This document shows, piece by piece, positions 50,457 to 58,474 of a stretch of 61,149 nucleotides of DNA; positions within the stretch are counted from its first letter, which is position 1; every line of letters begins with the position of its first letter. Where the stretch lies: positions 1 to 61,149 of the forward strand of contig JAIXQU010000130.1 in the NCBI GenBank assembly GCA_027485575.1, read 5' to 3'. The stretch comes from Cytophagaceae bacterium (GTDB lineage Bacteria > Bacteroidota > Bacteroidia > Cytophagales > Flexibacteraceae). The position numbers and the translations under genes were made by a program. The notes below the pieces were generated by a model. The model searched no databases and was not told where the DNA came from. It saw nothing but the letters and a program-made list of their open reading frames with translations.

Positions 50457-50648
50457 CCGAACAATGGGTTTTATTTAATAAATTGATTTACAGATTTTAC
50501 AGATCAAGAATATAGCATTGGCAACATTTGGCAGAAAAATTGCGAGACCATGGATTTGGCCACTTGGTGCATAATCAGCGTAAATGCGAAAGATAAAAAT
50601 GGCGTTAAAACCGTGTGAGAGACAGTTCAACTTATTAAAAGTTCTGAG
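50367..50648 (+). repeat. Diverged direct repeat, copy B, split by a 120-base segment
   Basis: 50367-50465 and 50586-50648 match copy A at 49272-49439. Copy A has only 7 bases between the two parts; copy B has 120 (50466-50585), an AT-rich segment with no coding character. The toxin-antitoxin genes lie between the two copies. Confidence 0.7.
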
Positions 50649-51106
50649 ACCAATACGCAAGTCCAGGGACTGTTGGTAGTAACCGACCTGGTTCAAAATC
50701 ATTGATTTTTTTGTAGGTAAGTAAAGATTGTCCCATGGCCGGAAACACAATCGCTAGCAAAATAAGGGTTGAAAAAAACTTGTAATTCAGCTTTCTTTCT
50801 ATCGTAAAACTTAGACTTTGCTGTTTGTACTTTTCACTTTTTTGGGTCTTTGCTTCTCCTTTTGCATCAAATCAAGTTTGTCTGCCAAGGAATCTTAAAT
50901 CGGAACCGATTGGTATTTTTTGCAACTTCACAGGCCGCTTATTGATTATTCCTAACATATTGATTTCAAACTTAATATGGCTAAATTTTTTGATAAGTTA
51001 AAAACTTTTAAGAAAAATGATTTTTCACGGATTGCCCTTATCTACTAACAATAAAGACATTATGTCTACCTTTGAACTAACAACGGAATTCTTAAAATAA
51101 AAATAA
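50649..51106. other. Noncoding region upstream of the 51,107 gene
   Basis: AT-rich, no convincing open frame and no further hairpin array. The only recognised signal is the -7 box at 51067. Confidence 0.45.
51067..51074 (+). promoter_or_regulatory. -7 box for the 51,107 gene
   Basis: TACCTTTG matches TAnnTTTG exactly; the predicted start near 51,081 gives a leader of about 26 bases. No good -33 box at the expected distance. Confidence 0.5.
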
Positions 51107-51697
51107 ATGAAAAGACCAAAATCAATTCTAAACTATGTTTTATTGATAGGTACAACAATAGCACTGTTGTCATTTGACTTGCCTGCGGGTTGGTTTGCAG
51201 CGGGAAGCAAACCTAAAAGCTATGAAATGGGCATAGACAAAGGTGCCGGACAAGATGGTAAAAATGCAGCGACTATAAAATCCATCGAGAAAATGATAAA
51301 AGGGTTTGGAACCTTAATGCAACAAAAAAAACCAGACAATTATCTTGGAAAACGAATAAAAATGACTGGTTTTATGAAATCCGAAAATGTTGCAAATTGG
51401 GCTGGACTTTGGTTTCGTGTTGACCAGGCAGGTTCACAACAATCGCTTTCATTTGACAATATGGGCGACAGACCCATTAAAGGAACCACCAGTTGGACAA
51501 AATATGAAATCGTGTTGGACATTCCAGAAAATGCATCCCAAATTGCATATGGAGCATTACTGGATGGCACAGGACAAATTTGGTTTGACAATATTGCTAT
51601 AGAAATAGTGAATGATAGTGTTCCAACAACTGGTTTGCAAAACGGAAAAAAGTCTGCAACACAAAACGAGCCTACTAATCTTGATTTTGAGAAATAA
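51107..51697 (+). CDS. Exported beta-sandwich (carbohydrate-binding-like) protein
   Basis: A 196-residue protein with an N-terminal signal peptide or anchor (YVLLIGTTIALLSFDLPAG). The mature part resembles a jelly-roll domain found fused to AraC regulators and other proteins in Bacteroidota: AGWFAAGSKPKSYEMGIDKG, FGTLMQQKKPDNYLGKRIKM, FMKSENVANWAGLWFRVD, DNMGDRPIKGTTSWTKYEIV, GALLDGTGQIWFDNIAIEIV. Here the domain stands alone. Carbohydrate binding is an inference from fold resemblance; no catalytic residues are apparent. It is a single-gene unit in an accessory stretch. Confidence 0.7.
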   Translation: MKRPKSILNYVLLIGTTIALLSFDLPAGWFAAGSKPKSYEMGIDKGAGQDGKNAATIKSIEKMIKGFGTLMQQKKPDNYLGKRIKMTGFMKSENVANWAGLWFRVDQAGSQQSLSFDNMGDRPIKGTTSWTKYEIVLDIPENASQIAYGALLDGTGQIWFDNIAIEIVNDSVPTTGLQNGKKSATQNEPTNLDFEK

Positions 51698-52039
51698 GTG
51701 TCAGGGAATAAAAGAGCGAGTCATAACAAAACCGACCAAATTTCTAAGAAACGCGGAAAACCTGTAAGAAAATGTTTTCTATGTGGAACGTTTCAGGGAG
51801 CCAGACTAAAAAACTGATTTGGGTTGGCCTTTCTCTAATCAAATCGGCTAAATGGTTTGGAAATTTGAAAGATGTAAAAACCGCATCTTACACCTAATCA
51901 TCCTTAACCATTTGATTTTCTTGTTTTTCGATTTTTTTGATTTCCAGCTTGTCGACCAGGAATTTGATTAGTTACCAGTAGTTTTGGGTTTTGCTTTCGG
52001 TTTAATTGTGGCTTCTTCCTTTGGCTTTTAGCTAATAAA

Positions 52040-52189
52040 TTATATCATTGACCAACAGATAATTAACAATCTCACGTGCAAATATGCCAAGGTTGAATAG
52101 CCATTCTTAATGTAGATGGGCCCTAAATCCACTTCTGTTTTCAGGCTTCGGAAAATTGGTTCTATCTCCCTGTTATGTTGTATGTTTAA
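52040..52189 (-). pseudogene. Decayed IS4/IS1634-type transposase fragment
   Basis: Minus-strand frame NREIEPIFRSLKTEVDLGPI followed by YIKNGYSTLAYLHVRLLIIC. This matches the C-terminal part of Bacteroidota DDE transposases, including the catalytic Glu segment (usual form REIE-x-x-FR-x-LKTDLDLRPIYHK). A stop (TAG) lies 14 codons upstream of the motif's core and only about 49 codons remain. No terminal inverted repeats found. The rest of 51,698-52,294 has no gene. Confidence 0.6.
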
Positions 52190-52294
52190 CTACAGATTGT
52201 CTTCCTGATTTACCTTCAAATTGGTCCAAAAAAAAGACGCCAATCGCCTCCCCAGCTTCCCTTCAAATAACTGACTTAACTAAATCTTTCTATC

Positions 52295-52849
52295 TTAAAC
52301 ACCAAAAAGCATTTCTGAATCAGAACCTTCTTTCAGAAAACCCATTTCATAAAGTACAGTCATTGTAATAATAAATATTATCAAACCAATTACAGCATAG
52401 ATCAGTAAACGAATGAAATTCTTATCATCCGATTGGCGATCTTTTATTTCTTCCAACCATTTAAGTTCAAACTCCATTTTAGTATATTGATGTTGGTTCA
52501 ATATAATGTAATCCATAGCACCTTTTTTCAGTGAAATGGTTGCCCACTCCTCATTCTTTGTTTCAGAAAAAACAAAAATCTCTGTTTCAGGAGATTGTTC
52601 CTTAAACATTTTGACCAGGTCAAACCCATACTTTTCATTATTAGTTTTATCAAAATGCTGAATGTCCAAAAAAATGGCAAGTGGTTTTGACTTTTTAACT
52701 TCTGGCAAACAGTTTGCAGCATCATCAAAATATTCAAAATACCAATGTGACTGGTGGCTCATACTTTCCGAAATTTCATTTTTCCGGGAGGTGTCAGATT
52801 CAATTACGAACACGGTTTTATCTCTGGGTACCTTGATTTTATCCGCCAT
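52295..52849 (-). CDS. Receiver-domain-like protein with C-terminal membrane anchor
   Basis: 184 residues from the ATG at 52849 (longer frame to 52957 rejected because a promoter box lies at 52878). Residues 10-130 resemble a response-regulator receiver: TVFVIESDTSRKNEIS with the acidic pocket, AIFLDIQHF with the probable phospho-acceptor Asp (about 60), FKEQSPETEIFVFSE, and LKKGAMDYIILN with the conserved Lys. A single transmembrane helix follows (FIRLLIYAVIGLIIFIITMTV, about 145-167) and a short tail. No output domain. A tail-anchored receiver is unusual. No histidine kinase is nearby. Confidence 0.75.
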   Translation of the reverse strand: MADKIKVPRDKTVFVIESDTSRKNEISESMSHQSHWYFEYFDDAANCLPEVKKSKPLAIFLDIQHFDKTNNEKYGFDLVKMFKEQSPETEIFVFSETKNEEWATISLKKGAMDYIILNQHQYTKMEFELKWLEEIKDRQSDDKNFIRLLIYAVIGLIIFIITMTVLYEMGFLKEGSDSEMLFGV

Positions 52850-52877
52850 TTTCAAATTGGTTTTTATGAATTTAACC

Positions 52878-52885
52878 CAAATATA
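52878..52885 (-). promoter_or_regulatory. -7 box for the receiver-like gene
   Basis: TATATTTG on the minus strand matches TAnnTTTG; the predicted start near 52,871 gives a leader of about 22 bases and supports the ATG at 52849. The remainder of the 312-base gap to mutS2 shows nothing else except the mutS2 -7 box. Confidence 0.5.
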
Positions 52886-53130
52886 CAGAACAGCAACAAG
52901 AAAAAAATGATATCCATCAGTTAAAAAACCATGTAAAAACTGAACGTATACCGTCACTTTCTTTGACCAGATTTCAAGAAGAAAATAAAAAACATAGAGG
53001 CCTTTTTTCTTGTTTAAGCGATACCAATAAAAGTCCCCGGTGTTTTGTAAGCCGGACCTTCAATACAAAAACAAAATTCTACATTCAAACAAAACTTGCC
53101 ACTATGTACATGTCGTTACATAATCCATGG

Positions 53131-53138
53131 TAAATTTG
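53131..53138 (+). promoter_or_regulatory. -7 box for mutS2
   Basis: TAAATTTG, an exact TAnnTTTG match, 23 bases before the TTG start; the predicted leader is about 17 bases. No clear -33 box. Confidence 0.5.
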
Positions 53139-53161
53139 CGTATCGATTCTGACGGTTCAAT

Positions 53162-55591
53162 TTGAAAAACAACGCCTCTGAAATTCTGGAACAACGTCTG
53201 GGTTTTGACCAGATAAAAACTTTAATATCAGACCAATGCCATGGCGATGTGGGGAAGAAAATGGCTGAGAACTTGAAAATGCTTCGCCAATATGATGTGG
53301 TGATTGCCCATCAGGAGCAAGTACACGAATGCCAGAAATTGATTCAGGAAGGAATATCGTTACCGGAAAACAACTTTTTTGACCTCCTCCCCTACGCGGA
53401 ACAACTTGAAATAGAAGGATTTGTTCTCATGGGTGACCAATGGTCCCGCCTGAGCCGGGGGTTAAGAACCATTGAACTTTGCATCAAAACCCTGCGCAAA
53501 AACCAAAGCCAATTTCCAAGACTATTTGCACTTTGCCAAAAAGTTGAAATTCCAACTGAGATTTTTTACAACATCGAAAAGGTTTTTGACGAAGATGGCG
53601 ACCTGAGAGATACTGCATCACCCGAACTTAACAAACTCAGGAAGAAGAAAATAGACGAGCAAAGTCGCTTGCGCAGAAAACTGGACCAGGCCCTTAAATC
53701 TGCCATTGCCCAAGGCTTTATTGCAGATGATGCAGGAATCACTTTCCGAAATGGGAGAATGGTTATCCCAATTCTGGCTGAATATAAAAGGAAAATCAAA
53801 GGCTTTGTGCACGATGAATCAGCCACGGGACAAACCGTTTATATAGAACCCGAAGAAGCCCTGGACTCCAACAATGAGATACGGGAAATTCAGTTTGCCG
53901 AAAACAGAGAAATTTATCGGATTCTCACAGAGTTAACACTCAGCATAAGGCCATTCAGAAGGCAAATTGGCATGGCCAACAACTTCCTTGGCGTATTAGA
54001 TTTGATTCGTGCAAAGGCCAGATTCGGTCTTAAAATCAAATCAAATCATCCCGGGCATCATCCAGCACCCGATTTCCGACTTTTTGAGGCAAGGCATCCG
54101 CTTTTATATTTGTCACACATTAAAAGTCATAAACCAATTGTCCCCTTAACCATCTGGCTTACAAAAGAAAAACGGGTTTTGGTTATTTCAGGGCCAAACG
54201 CCGGAGGAAAATCGATTTGCCTGAAAACAGTAGGATTGGTTCAATATATGTGGCAGTCGGGTGTGCCAGTTTCTGTGGGTGAGGGATCTAAACTTGGTTT
54301 TTTTGATAAAATTCTTGTAGATATTGGTGACCAGCAATCACTTGAAAATGACCTGAGCACCTACAGTTCCCACCTTTCCAATATGAAAAATATGTTGGTT
54401 GAGGCGAATGAAAAAACGTTGATTTTGTTGGATGAATTTGGAACCGGCACCGACCCTGCCTTGGGTGGACCGATTGCTGAAGCGATTCTTGAATCACTTT
54501 GCCACAAGAAAATCTTCGGTTTGGTAAACACCCATTACACCAATCTTAAAAACTTTGGCAACCGCCACCCAGCCATAGAAAACGCCGCCATGAAATTTGA
54601 TGGTGAGAAAATGGAACCGCTCTTTCAATTGGAAATAGGCCAGCCAGGAAGTTCCTATGCTTTGGAAATTGCAGAAAAAATTGGCCTGCCAAAATCCGTT
54701 CTTAACCAGGCAAAGCAAAAAATAGGCATTAAAAAAATTAACGTTGACAAACTGATTTCTGACCTGGAAGAAGAAAAACGACTTTGGGAAAACAAAAACC
54801 AGGAGTTGAGCAACAGGGACAGAAAAACCAAACTCCTCTTGGTTGAAAATGAAAAAAAGCAACAAGAACTTGACAATCAGCGTAAAAAAATACTAAATGA
54901 CGCCAAAATAAAAGCAAGCAAAATGCTTGAAGGCGCCAATCAGAAAATTGAGGAAACCATCAGAATTATTAAAGAAACCGAAGCAGATAAGTCCAAAACC
55001 AAAGTCGCCAGGGCTGAATTAGAAAAAATCAAAACAGAACTGGAGCCCGAAATACTTGTCCTTGAGGAAGAAGAAAAAGCACCTAAAAAAGGACAACCCA
55101 TCCCGGTTAAAGTGGAAGTGATAGCGGGAATAATTGGTGTTGGAGACACTGTAAGAATAAAAGGAACCCAAAGCATTGGAGAGGTGACTGGTTTCAGGGG
55201 AAAAGATGCCGAAGTGACTATGGGTGAGCTTAAAACCAATATCAAAACTGAAAAACTTGAAAAGTTATCAGGCAACCCCAATGAACAAAAATCAAGAGAA
55301 AGACGCCCGACCTCCAGCCTGAACCTGAATGAGAAAATGATGAACTTCAACACCCAGATTGACCTGCGGGGAATGCGGACAGATGAAGCAATCAGCCTGG
55401 TGGACAACTGGTTGGATGAGGCAATTTTATTGGGTCAAAAGGAATTACGCATTGTACATGGAAAAGGTGATGGAATTTTAAGAAACATGGTCCGCATCCA
55501 TTTGAAACGCTACAAACAAATTGGAACTTTTCAGGATGAACATGCGGACAGAGGTGGTGCGGGTGTGACTTTGGTTTCCTTGAATGTTTAA
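53162..55591 (+). CDS. mutS2: Endonuclease MutS2
   Basis: An 809-residue MutS2. The N-terminal clamp region begins ASEILEQRLGFDQIKTLIS. The ATPase domain has Walker A ISGPNAGGKSICLKTVGL (near 342), Walker B LILLDEFGTGTDPALGG (near 420) and the VNTHYTNLKNFG segment. A long coiled coil follows (about 515-640). The C-terminal Smr domain has IDLRGMRTDEAISLVD and HGKGDG (usual form HGKGTG). MutS2 proteins act in recombination suppression or on collided ribosomes. The start is TTG at 53162; no ATG lies near the conserved N-terminus. Monocistronic. Confidence 0.95.
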   Translation: MKNNASEILEQRLGFDQIKTLISDQCHGDVGKKMAENLKMLRQYDVVIAHQEQVHECQKLIQEGISLPENNFFDLLPYAEQLEIEGFVLMGDQWSRLSRGLRTIELCIKTLRKNQSQFPRLFALCQKVEIPTEIFYNIEKVFDEDGDLRDTASPELNKLRKKKIDEQSRLRRKLDQALKSAIAQGFIADDAGITFRNGRMVIPILAEYKRKIKGFVHDESATGQTVYIEPEEALDSNNEIREIQFAENREIYRILTELTLSIRPFRRQIGMANNFLGVLDLIRAKARFGLKIKSNHPGHHPAPDFRLFEARHPLLYLSHIKSHKPIVPLTIWLTKEKRVLVISGPNAGGKSICLKTVGLVQYMWQSGVPVSVGEGSKLGFFDKILVDIGDQQSLENDLSTYSSHLSNMKNMLVEANEKTLILLDEFGTGTDPALGGPIAEAILESLCHKKIFGLVNTHYTNLKNFGNRHPAIENAAMKFDGEKMEPLFQLEIGQPGSSYALEIAEKIGLPKSVLNQAKQKIGIKKINVDKLISDLEEEKRLWENKNQELSNRDRKTKLLLVENEKKQQELDNQRKKILNDAKIKASKMLEGANQKIEETIRIIKETEADKSKTKVARAELEKIKTELEPEILVLEEEEKAPKKGQPIPVKVEVIAGIIGVGDTVRIKGTQSIGEVTGFRGKDAEVTMGELKTNIKTEKLEKLSGNPNEQKSRERRPTSSLNLNEKMMNFNTQIDLRGMRTDEAISLVDNWLDEAILLGQKELRIVHGKGDGILRNMVRIHLKRYKQIGTFQDEHADRGGAGVTLVSLNV

Positions 55592-55616
55592 TTCCGGAAA
55601 TTATTTACGAGCTAAC

Positions 55617-56468
55617 TCAGGTTGCTTTTTTTAAAATTACTTCAACTTCCGGGACGGATAATCGGGTAACTCTGGCAAGACTTTCGATCGAAATCCCCTC
55701 CTTGTGGCCAATAATAATTATGTTTTCCTTTTCTTCATTGATTCCTTGCTTATATCCTTTGGCAATTGCCCCGTCCAATAAGGCCTGCTCCACCATGACT
55801 GAGTCCCAATATTTGTCGTAAGTTTCTAGTTCTGCTTTGTTGAAAGCACTTTCTTTTAAAATATCAGTAGCTTCTTTTAAATCTGGATGTTCCATAAAGT
55901 CTGGAGATAAATTTTCGGTTCTATTTTCTATTTCAGTAAGAAAGCGCAGCCACAAAACGCCCAATGCCTTCTCTTTTAAATTTTTAGCCTTTACCTTTTT
56001 TAACTCAATAAATACAAACTCGAGACCTGGCAAATGTCTTTTTGGCTCATCTACGGTTACAATTTTGTAATGATGAAAATACGCATCCATTTCATTCTCA
56101 AAATTATGGTTTACCAGGCTTAAGGCATAAACTGGCTGAAGGAATTCAAAATGCTCACCCTTTTCCAATTGTTTTATATACGCTTTGGAAGTATTGAACA
56201 AAACTCTGTTTTTGAAAGAGTCTGTCCAAAGCATCTGCATTTCGACAATAAATTGCCTCCCAAAATTATCCAGACATCGAACATCAACAATGGTATATTT
56301 AAAGAGAGGAATTTCGGGAATTAGTTCAGCAGGTAAATATTCTATGTGCTCAATTTTTCTACCCTCCTCTAAAGGAAGAATATTATTTAAAAAACTAATG
56401 AGCAAATGAGGATGTTCGGCAAACACTCTTTTGAAGGTCAGGTCGTTTTTGGGATCCAGATACCGCAT
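55617..56468 (-). CDS. Rpn/PDDEXK-family recombination-promoting nuclease
   Basis: A 283-residue protein from the ATG at 56468 (a TTG three codons upstream is less likely). Family signature: YLDPKNDLTFKRVFAEHPHL, LISFLNNIL, then the PD-(D/E)xK core YTIVDVRCLDNFGRQFIVEMQM and KAYIKQLEKGEHFEFLQPVY, with VIFIELKK-type strand LEFVFIELKKVK. A C-terminal helix-turn-helix-like end (GISIESLARVTRLSVPEVEV) is visible. Annotated elsewhere as PD-(D/E)XK nuclease family transposase; it has no terminal repeats and is probably a single-gene mobile or defence-related unit. Confidence 0.88.
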   Translation of the reverse strand: MRYLDPKNDLTFKRVFAEHPHLLISFLNNILPLEEGRKIEHIEYLPAELIPEIPLFKYTIVDVRCLDNFGRQFIVEMQMLWTDSFKNRVLFNTSKAYIKQLEKGEHFEFLQPVYALSLVNHNFENEMDAYFHHYKIVTVDEPKRHLPGLEFVFIELKKVKAKNLKEKALGVLWLRFLTEIENRTENLSPDFMEHPDLKEATDILKESAFNKAELETYDKYWDSVMVEQALLDGAIAKGYKQGINEEKENIIIIGHKEGISIESLARVTRLSVPEVEVILKKAT

Positions 56469-56526
56469 TCGAATCAATAATTGTTACAAATATAATACAC
56501 CAGCAAAGATTCAACAACGGTCAATA

Positions 56527-57594
56527 TCATCCAAAATGCTGCCCCTTGCTAATTGGAATGCTGCAGCCACTTTCCGAACTTTCAAAAACGGCCTCAATAA
56601 CCCTCAAAACCTGAAGAATCTCAGAAGTCAAAACGGGAGGTTTGCCTCCCGTACGAATGCATTCAAAAACTGCATCATAAAAATCCAGATAATTCCCTCT
56701 TTCATTTTCGAAATATTCCAGCTCCAATCCTTTAAGACCTTGTTTTCGAATGGTTCCTTTGAATTCTGGTAACTCAACACCATAATCTGAATCCAGACAA
56801 GATTTCCCAGATTTCAATTGTGACTCCTGAATATCCATTCCATCCTTTTGAAAAGAAAACAACTCACCTTGAATCTTGTATTTTAAGGCAAAATCAGGAA
56901 CCAGATAAGAGGATTTCAACTCAGCCACCAAATCCGGATAATGAAGCACAATATGAAATGCATCTTCAACCTGTGCACCTGGCCGGATTTTTTGAATGAA
57001 AGCGGTGACAGCCACAGGAAACCCAAACAATTGCAAAGCCTGGTCGATGAGGTGTGGCCCCAGATTCCATACCAAACCAGAACCAGGCTGGCGAGCTTCT
57101 TTCCAGGTTTGCGGTTCAACTCCCGGACGATAACGGTTGAAATTCGTTTCGAAATGAATCCATTTTCCAAGAATATCCGATTCCTTTAACTTTTTAACAG
57201 TCAGAAAATCGGAATCCCAGCGCCGGTTTTGGAAGGCAGTGAGCATTTTTCCATTTTTCTCTGCCAATTTTATTAAAATTTCTGCTTCGGAAACTGAAGT
57301 CGCAAATGGCTTTTCAACCACCACATGGCAGCCCATTTCCAAAGCCATTTTCGTTTCCTCAAAATGTAAAAATGGAGGCGTATTTACTATGACCAAATCT
57401 GGTTTAATATCAACCAGTGCATGTTTCAGACTTTTAAAAATCTGTGCATCAGGGCAATAATCATGGGAATCAACTTTCGTTCTCTGGACAATTCCAGAAA
57501 TCTCAAAACCTGAATGTGCTGAAAGCAGCGGTCCATGAAAGACCTTACCGGACATTCCAAAGGCAGACAATACGGTTCGGATTGGTTTATTCAT
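56527..57594 (-). CDS. Gfo/Idh/MocA-family oxidoreductase
   Basis: A 355-residue protein from the ATG at 57594 (MNKPIRTVLSAFGMSGKVFHG). The N-terminal Rossmann fold has the glycine motif FGMSGKVFHGPLL, the dinucleotide-linked VVEKPFATSVSEAEIL (Lys of EKP), and a C-terminal substrate domain with SGLVWNLGPHLIDQALQLFG. The FH-x-PLL variant is typical of the YdgJ/YhhX-like group. The NAD(P)-dependent substrate, probably a sugar or polyol, is not identifiable. It stands alone next to two tRNA genes. Confidence 0.9.
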   Translation of the reverse strand: MNKPIRTVLSAFGMSGKVFHGPLLSAHSGFEISGIVQRTKVDSHDYCPDAQIFKSLKHALVDIKPDLVIVNTPPFLHFEETKMALEMGCHVVVEKPFATSVSEAEILIKLAEKNGKMLTAFQNRRWDSDFLTVKKLKESDILGKWIHFETNFNRYRPGVEPQTWKEARQPGSGLVWNLGPHLIDQALQLFGFPVAVTAFIQKIRPGAQVEDAFHIVLHYPDLVAELKSSYLVPDFALKYKIQGELFSFQKDGMDIQESQLKSGKSCLDSDYGVELPEFKGTIRKQGLKGLELEYFENERGNYLDFYDAVFECIRTGGKPPVLTSEILQVLRVIEAVFESSESGCSIPISKGQHFG

Positions 57595-57647
57595 AGTTTT
57601 AGAAGATTGCGAAAAAAGAGAAATTGAAAACAAAACCATGAAAAAGT

Positions 57648-57677
57648 TTTGAAATGGAAGATGGTTTCCTACTTTTG
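57648..57677 (+). promoter_or_regulatory. Promoter of the tRNA-Cys/tRNA-Gly unit
   Basis: TTTG (57648-57651), 18 bases, TACTTTTG (57670-57677). The predicted start is about 10 bases before tRNA-Cys. Confidence 0.7.
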
Positions 57678-57693
57678 CAGCCCAATTTAAAAA

Positions 57694-57764
57694 GGTTCCG
57701 TGGCCGAGTGGCTAGGCAGAGGTCTGCAAAACCTTCTACAGCGGTTCGAATCCGCTCGGAACCT
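57694..57764 (+). tRNA. tRNA-Cys (anticodon GCA)
   Basis: A 71-base cloverleaf: acceptor GGTTCCG / CGGAACC, anticodon loop CTGCAAA closed by the AGGT/ACCT arm, T arm AGCGG-TTCGAAT-CCGCT, discriminator T. CCA not encoded. 25 bases upstream of tRNA-Gly. Confidence 0.95.
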
Positions 57765-57789
57765 CTGGTTTTTTTTAGGAAAAACAATT

Positions 57790-57862
57790 GCGGGAGTAGC
57801 TCAGTTGGTAGAGCGACAGCCTTCCAAGCTGTAGGTCGCGGGTTCGAGCCTCGTCTCCCGCT
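57790..57862 (+). tRNA. tRNA-Gly (anticodon TCC)
   Basis: A 73-base cloverleaf: acceptor GCGGGAG / CTCCCGC, D arm GCTC/GAGC, anticodon stem ACAGC/GCTGT around CTTCCAA, T arm CGCGG-GTTCGAG region, discriminator T. CCA not encoded. Co-transcribed with tRNA-Cys. Confidence 0.95.
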
Positions 57863-57910
57863 CTGAAAGGAGCTTAAAATTTGAAATTTCTGCTTCTAAA
57901 AAAAATTAAG

Positions 57911-57940
57911 AACTGCATCCGGAAAGGTGCGGTTTTTTTT
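57911..57940 (+). terminator. Terminator of the tRNA pair
   Basis: Stem ACTGCATC / GGTGCGGT (wobble pairs included), loop CGGAAA, followed by nine T's. Confidence 0.75.
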
Positions 57941-57977
57941 TGTCCAAAGAGGAATAAAAGGATTTACCAGATGCCAT

Positions 57978-58065
57978 AAAAATCAGAAGGCGCCCAATGA
58001 GCGCCTTCTGAAAATTTCAATAAACCCAAAATCACAATTACGGCCCCTTTTCCCTTAACGGGACC
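57978..58065 (-). ncRNA. Candidate small RNA with own promoter and terminator
   Basis: On the minus strand a promoter (58102-58072) is followed by about 88 bases without an open frame. They contain a 5' hairpin CGGTCCC / GGGGCCG (one G-U) around a loop that has an internal CCC/GGG alternative, a single-stranded AT-rich middle, and a 3' terminator hairpin TCAGAAGGCGC / GCGCCTTCTGA (perfect 11-bp stem, 7-base loop) with five T's. The layout is that of a stand-alone trans-acting sRNA. I cannot assign it to a known family, and it is too short for 6S RNA. Confidence 0.55.
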
Positions 58066-58071
58066 GCGATG

Positions 58072-58102
58072 CAAATGTCATACATTTTTGATTGGTTACA
58101 AA
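58072..58102 (-). promoter_or_regulatory. Promoter of the candidate small RNA
   Basis: TTTG (58102-58099), exactly 19 bases, then GACATTTG (58079-58072), one mismatch from TAnnTTTG. It drives transcription leftward; no protein gene follows in that direction before the hairpin terminator. Confidence 0.6.
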
Positions 58103-58474
58103 TAAAACTCGCATTAAAATATTATTAAATTCACTTTATTGATCTAAGTCAGTCAAAATAGATTTTACAAATTCTAAACTAATTTTATTTATTTAACGCA
58201 TTGTTATGCAATATTTTATACATTTTTTCCTACAAATCTAAAACAAATTTCAGGTAAATATTACCGATATTAGGATTCAATTTCCAGATGAAAAATAAGT
58301 CCTGATGAGAGAAAATCTCCAACAATTTTTTGTTGATTTTTTGCTTTAATCTACCAAATCAATAGAATTATAAAAAAAAGAGAATACTGCGGTGGCAAAA
58401 GGAGAAGAAATCAGCCCAATTGTTTGGGGACCTGATACCAAAAATTAATCGAAAAATTCAAAGTCAAAGAACCA
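58103..58474. other. AT-rich spacer downstream of the epimerase gene
   Basis: About 370 bases of AT-rich sequence between the small-RNA promoter and the end of the CapD-like gene. I see no open frame, tRNA or strong hairpin; no terminator for the epimerase gene is obvious. Confidence 0.45.

Noticed and set aside
50475-50750. 91-codon minus-strand frame between copy B and the 51,107 gene
   Set aside because: It runs through the direct repeat and the extra segment in copy B, and has no coding character.
52156-52368. 70-codon plus-strand frame opposite the transposase fossil
   Set aside because: It overlaps the fossil and the end of the receiver gene on the other strand and has no recognisable features.
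55617-56468. Rpn-type gene as an active insertion sequence
   Set aside because: No terminal inverted repeats, target duplications or second copy in the window; best kept as a single nuclease gene.
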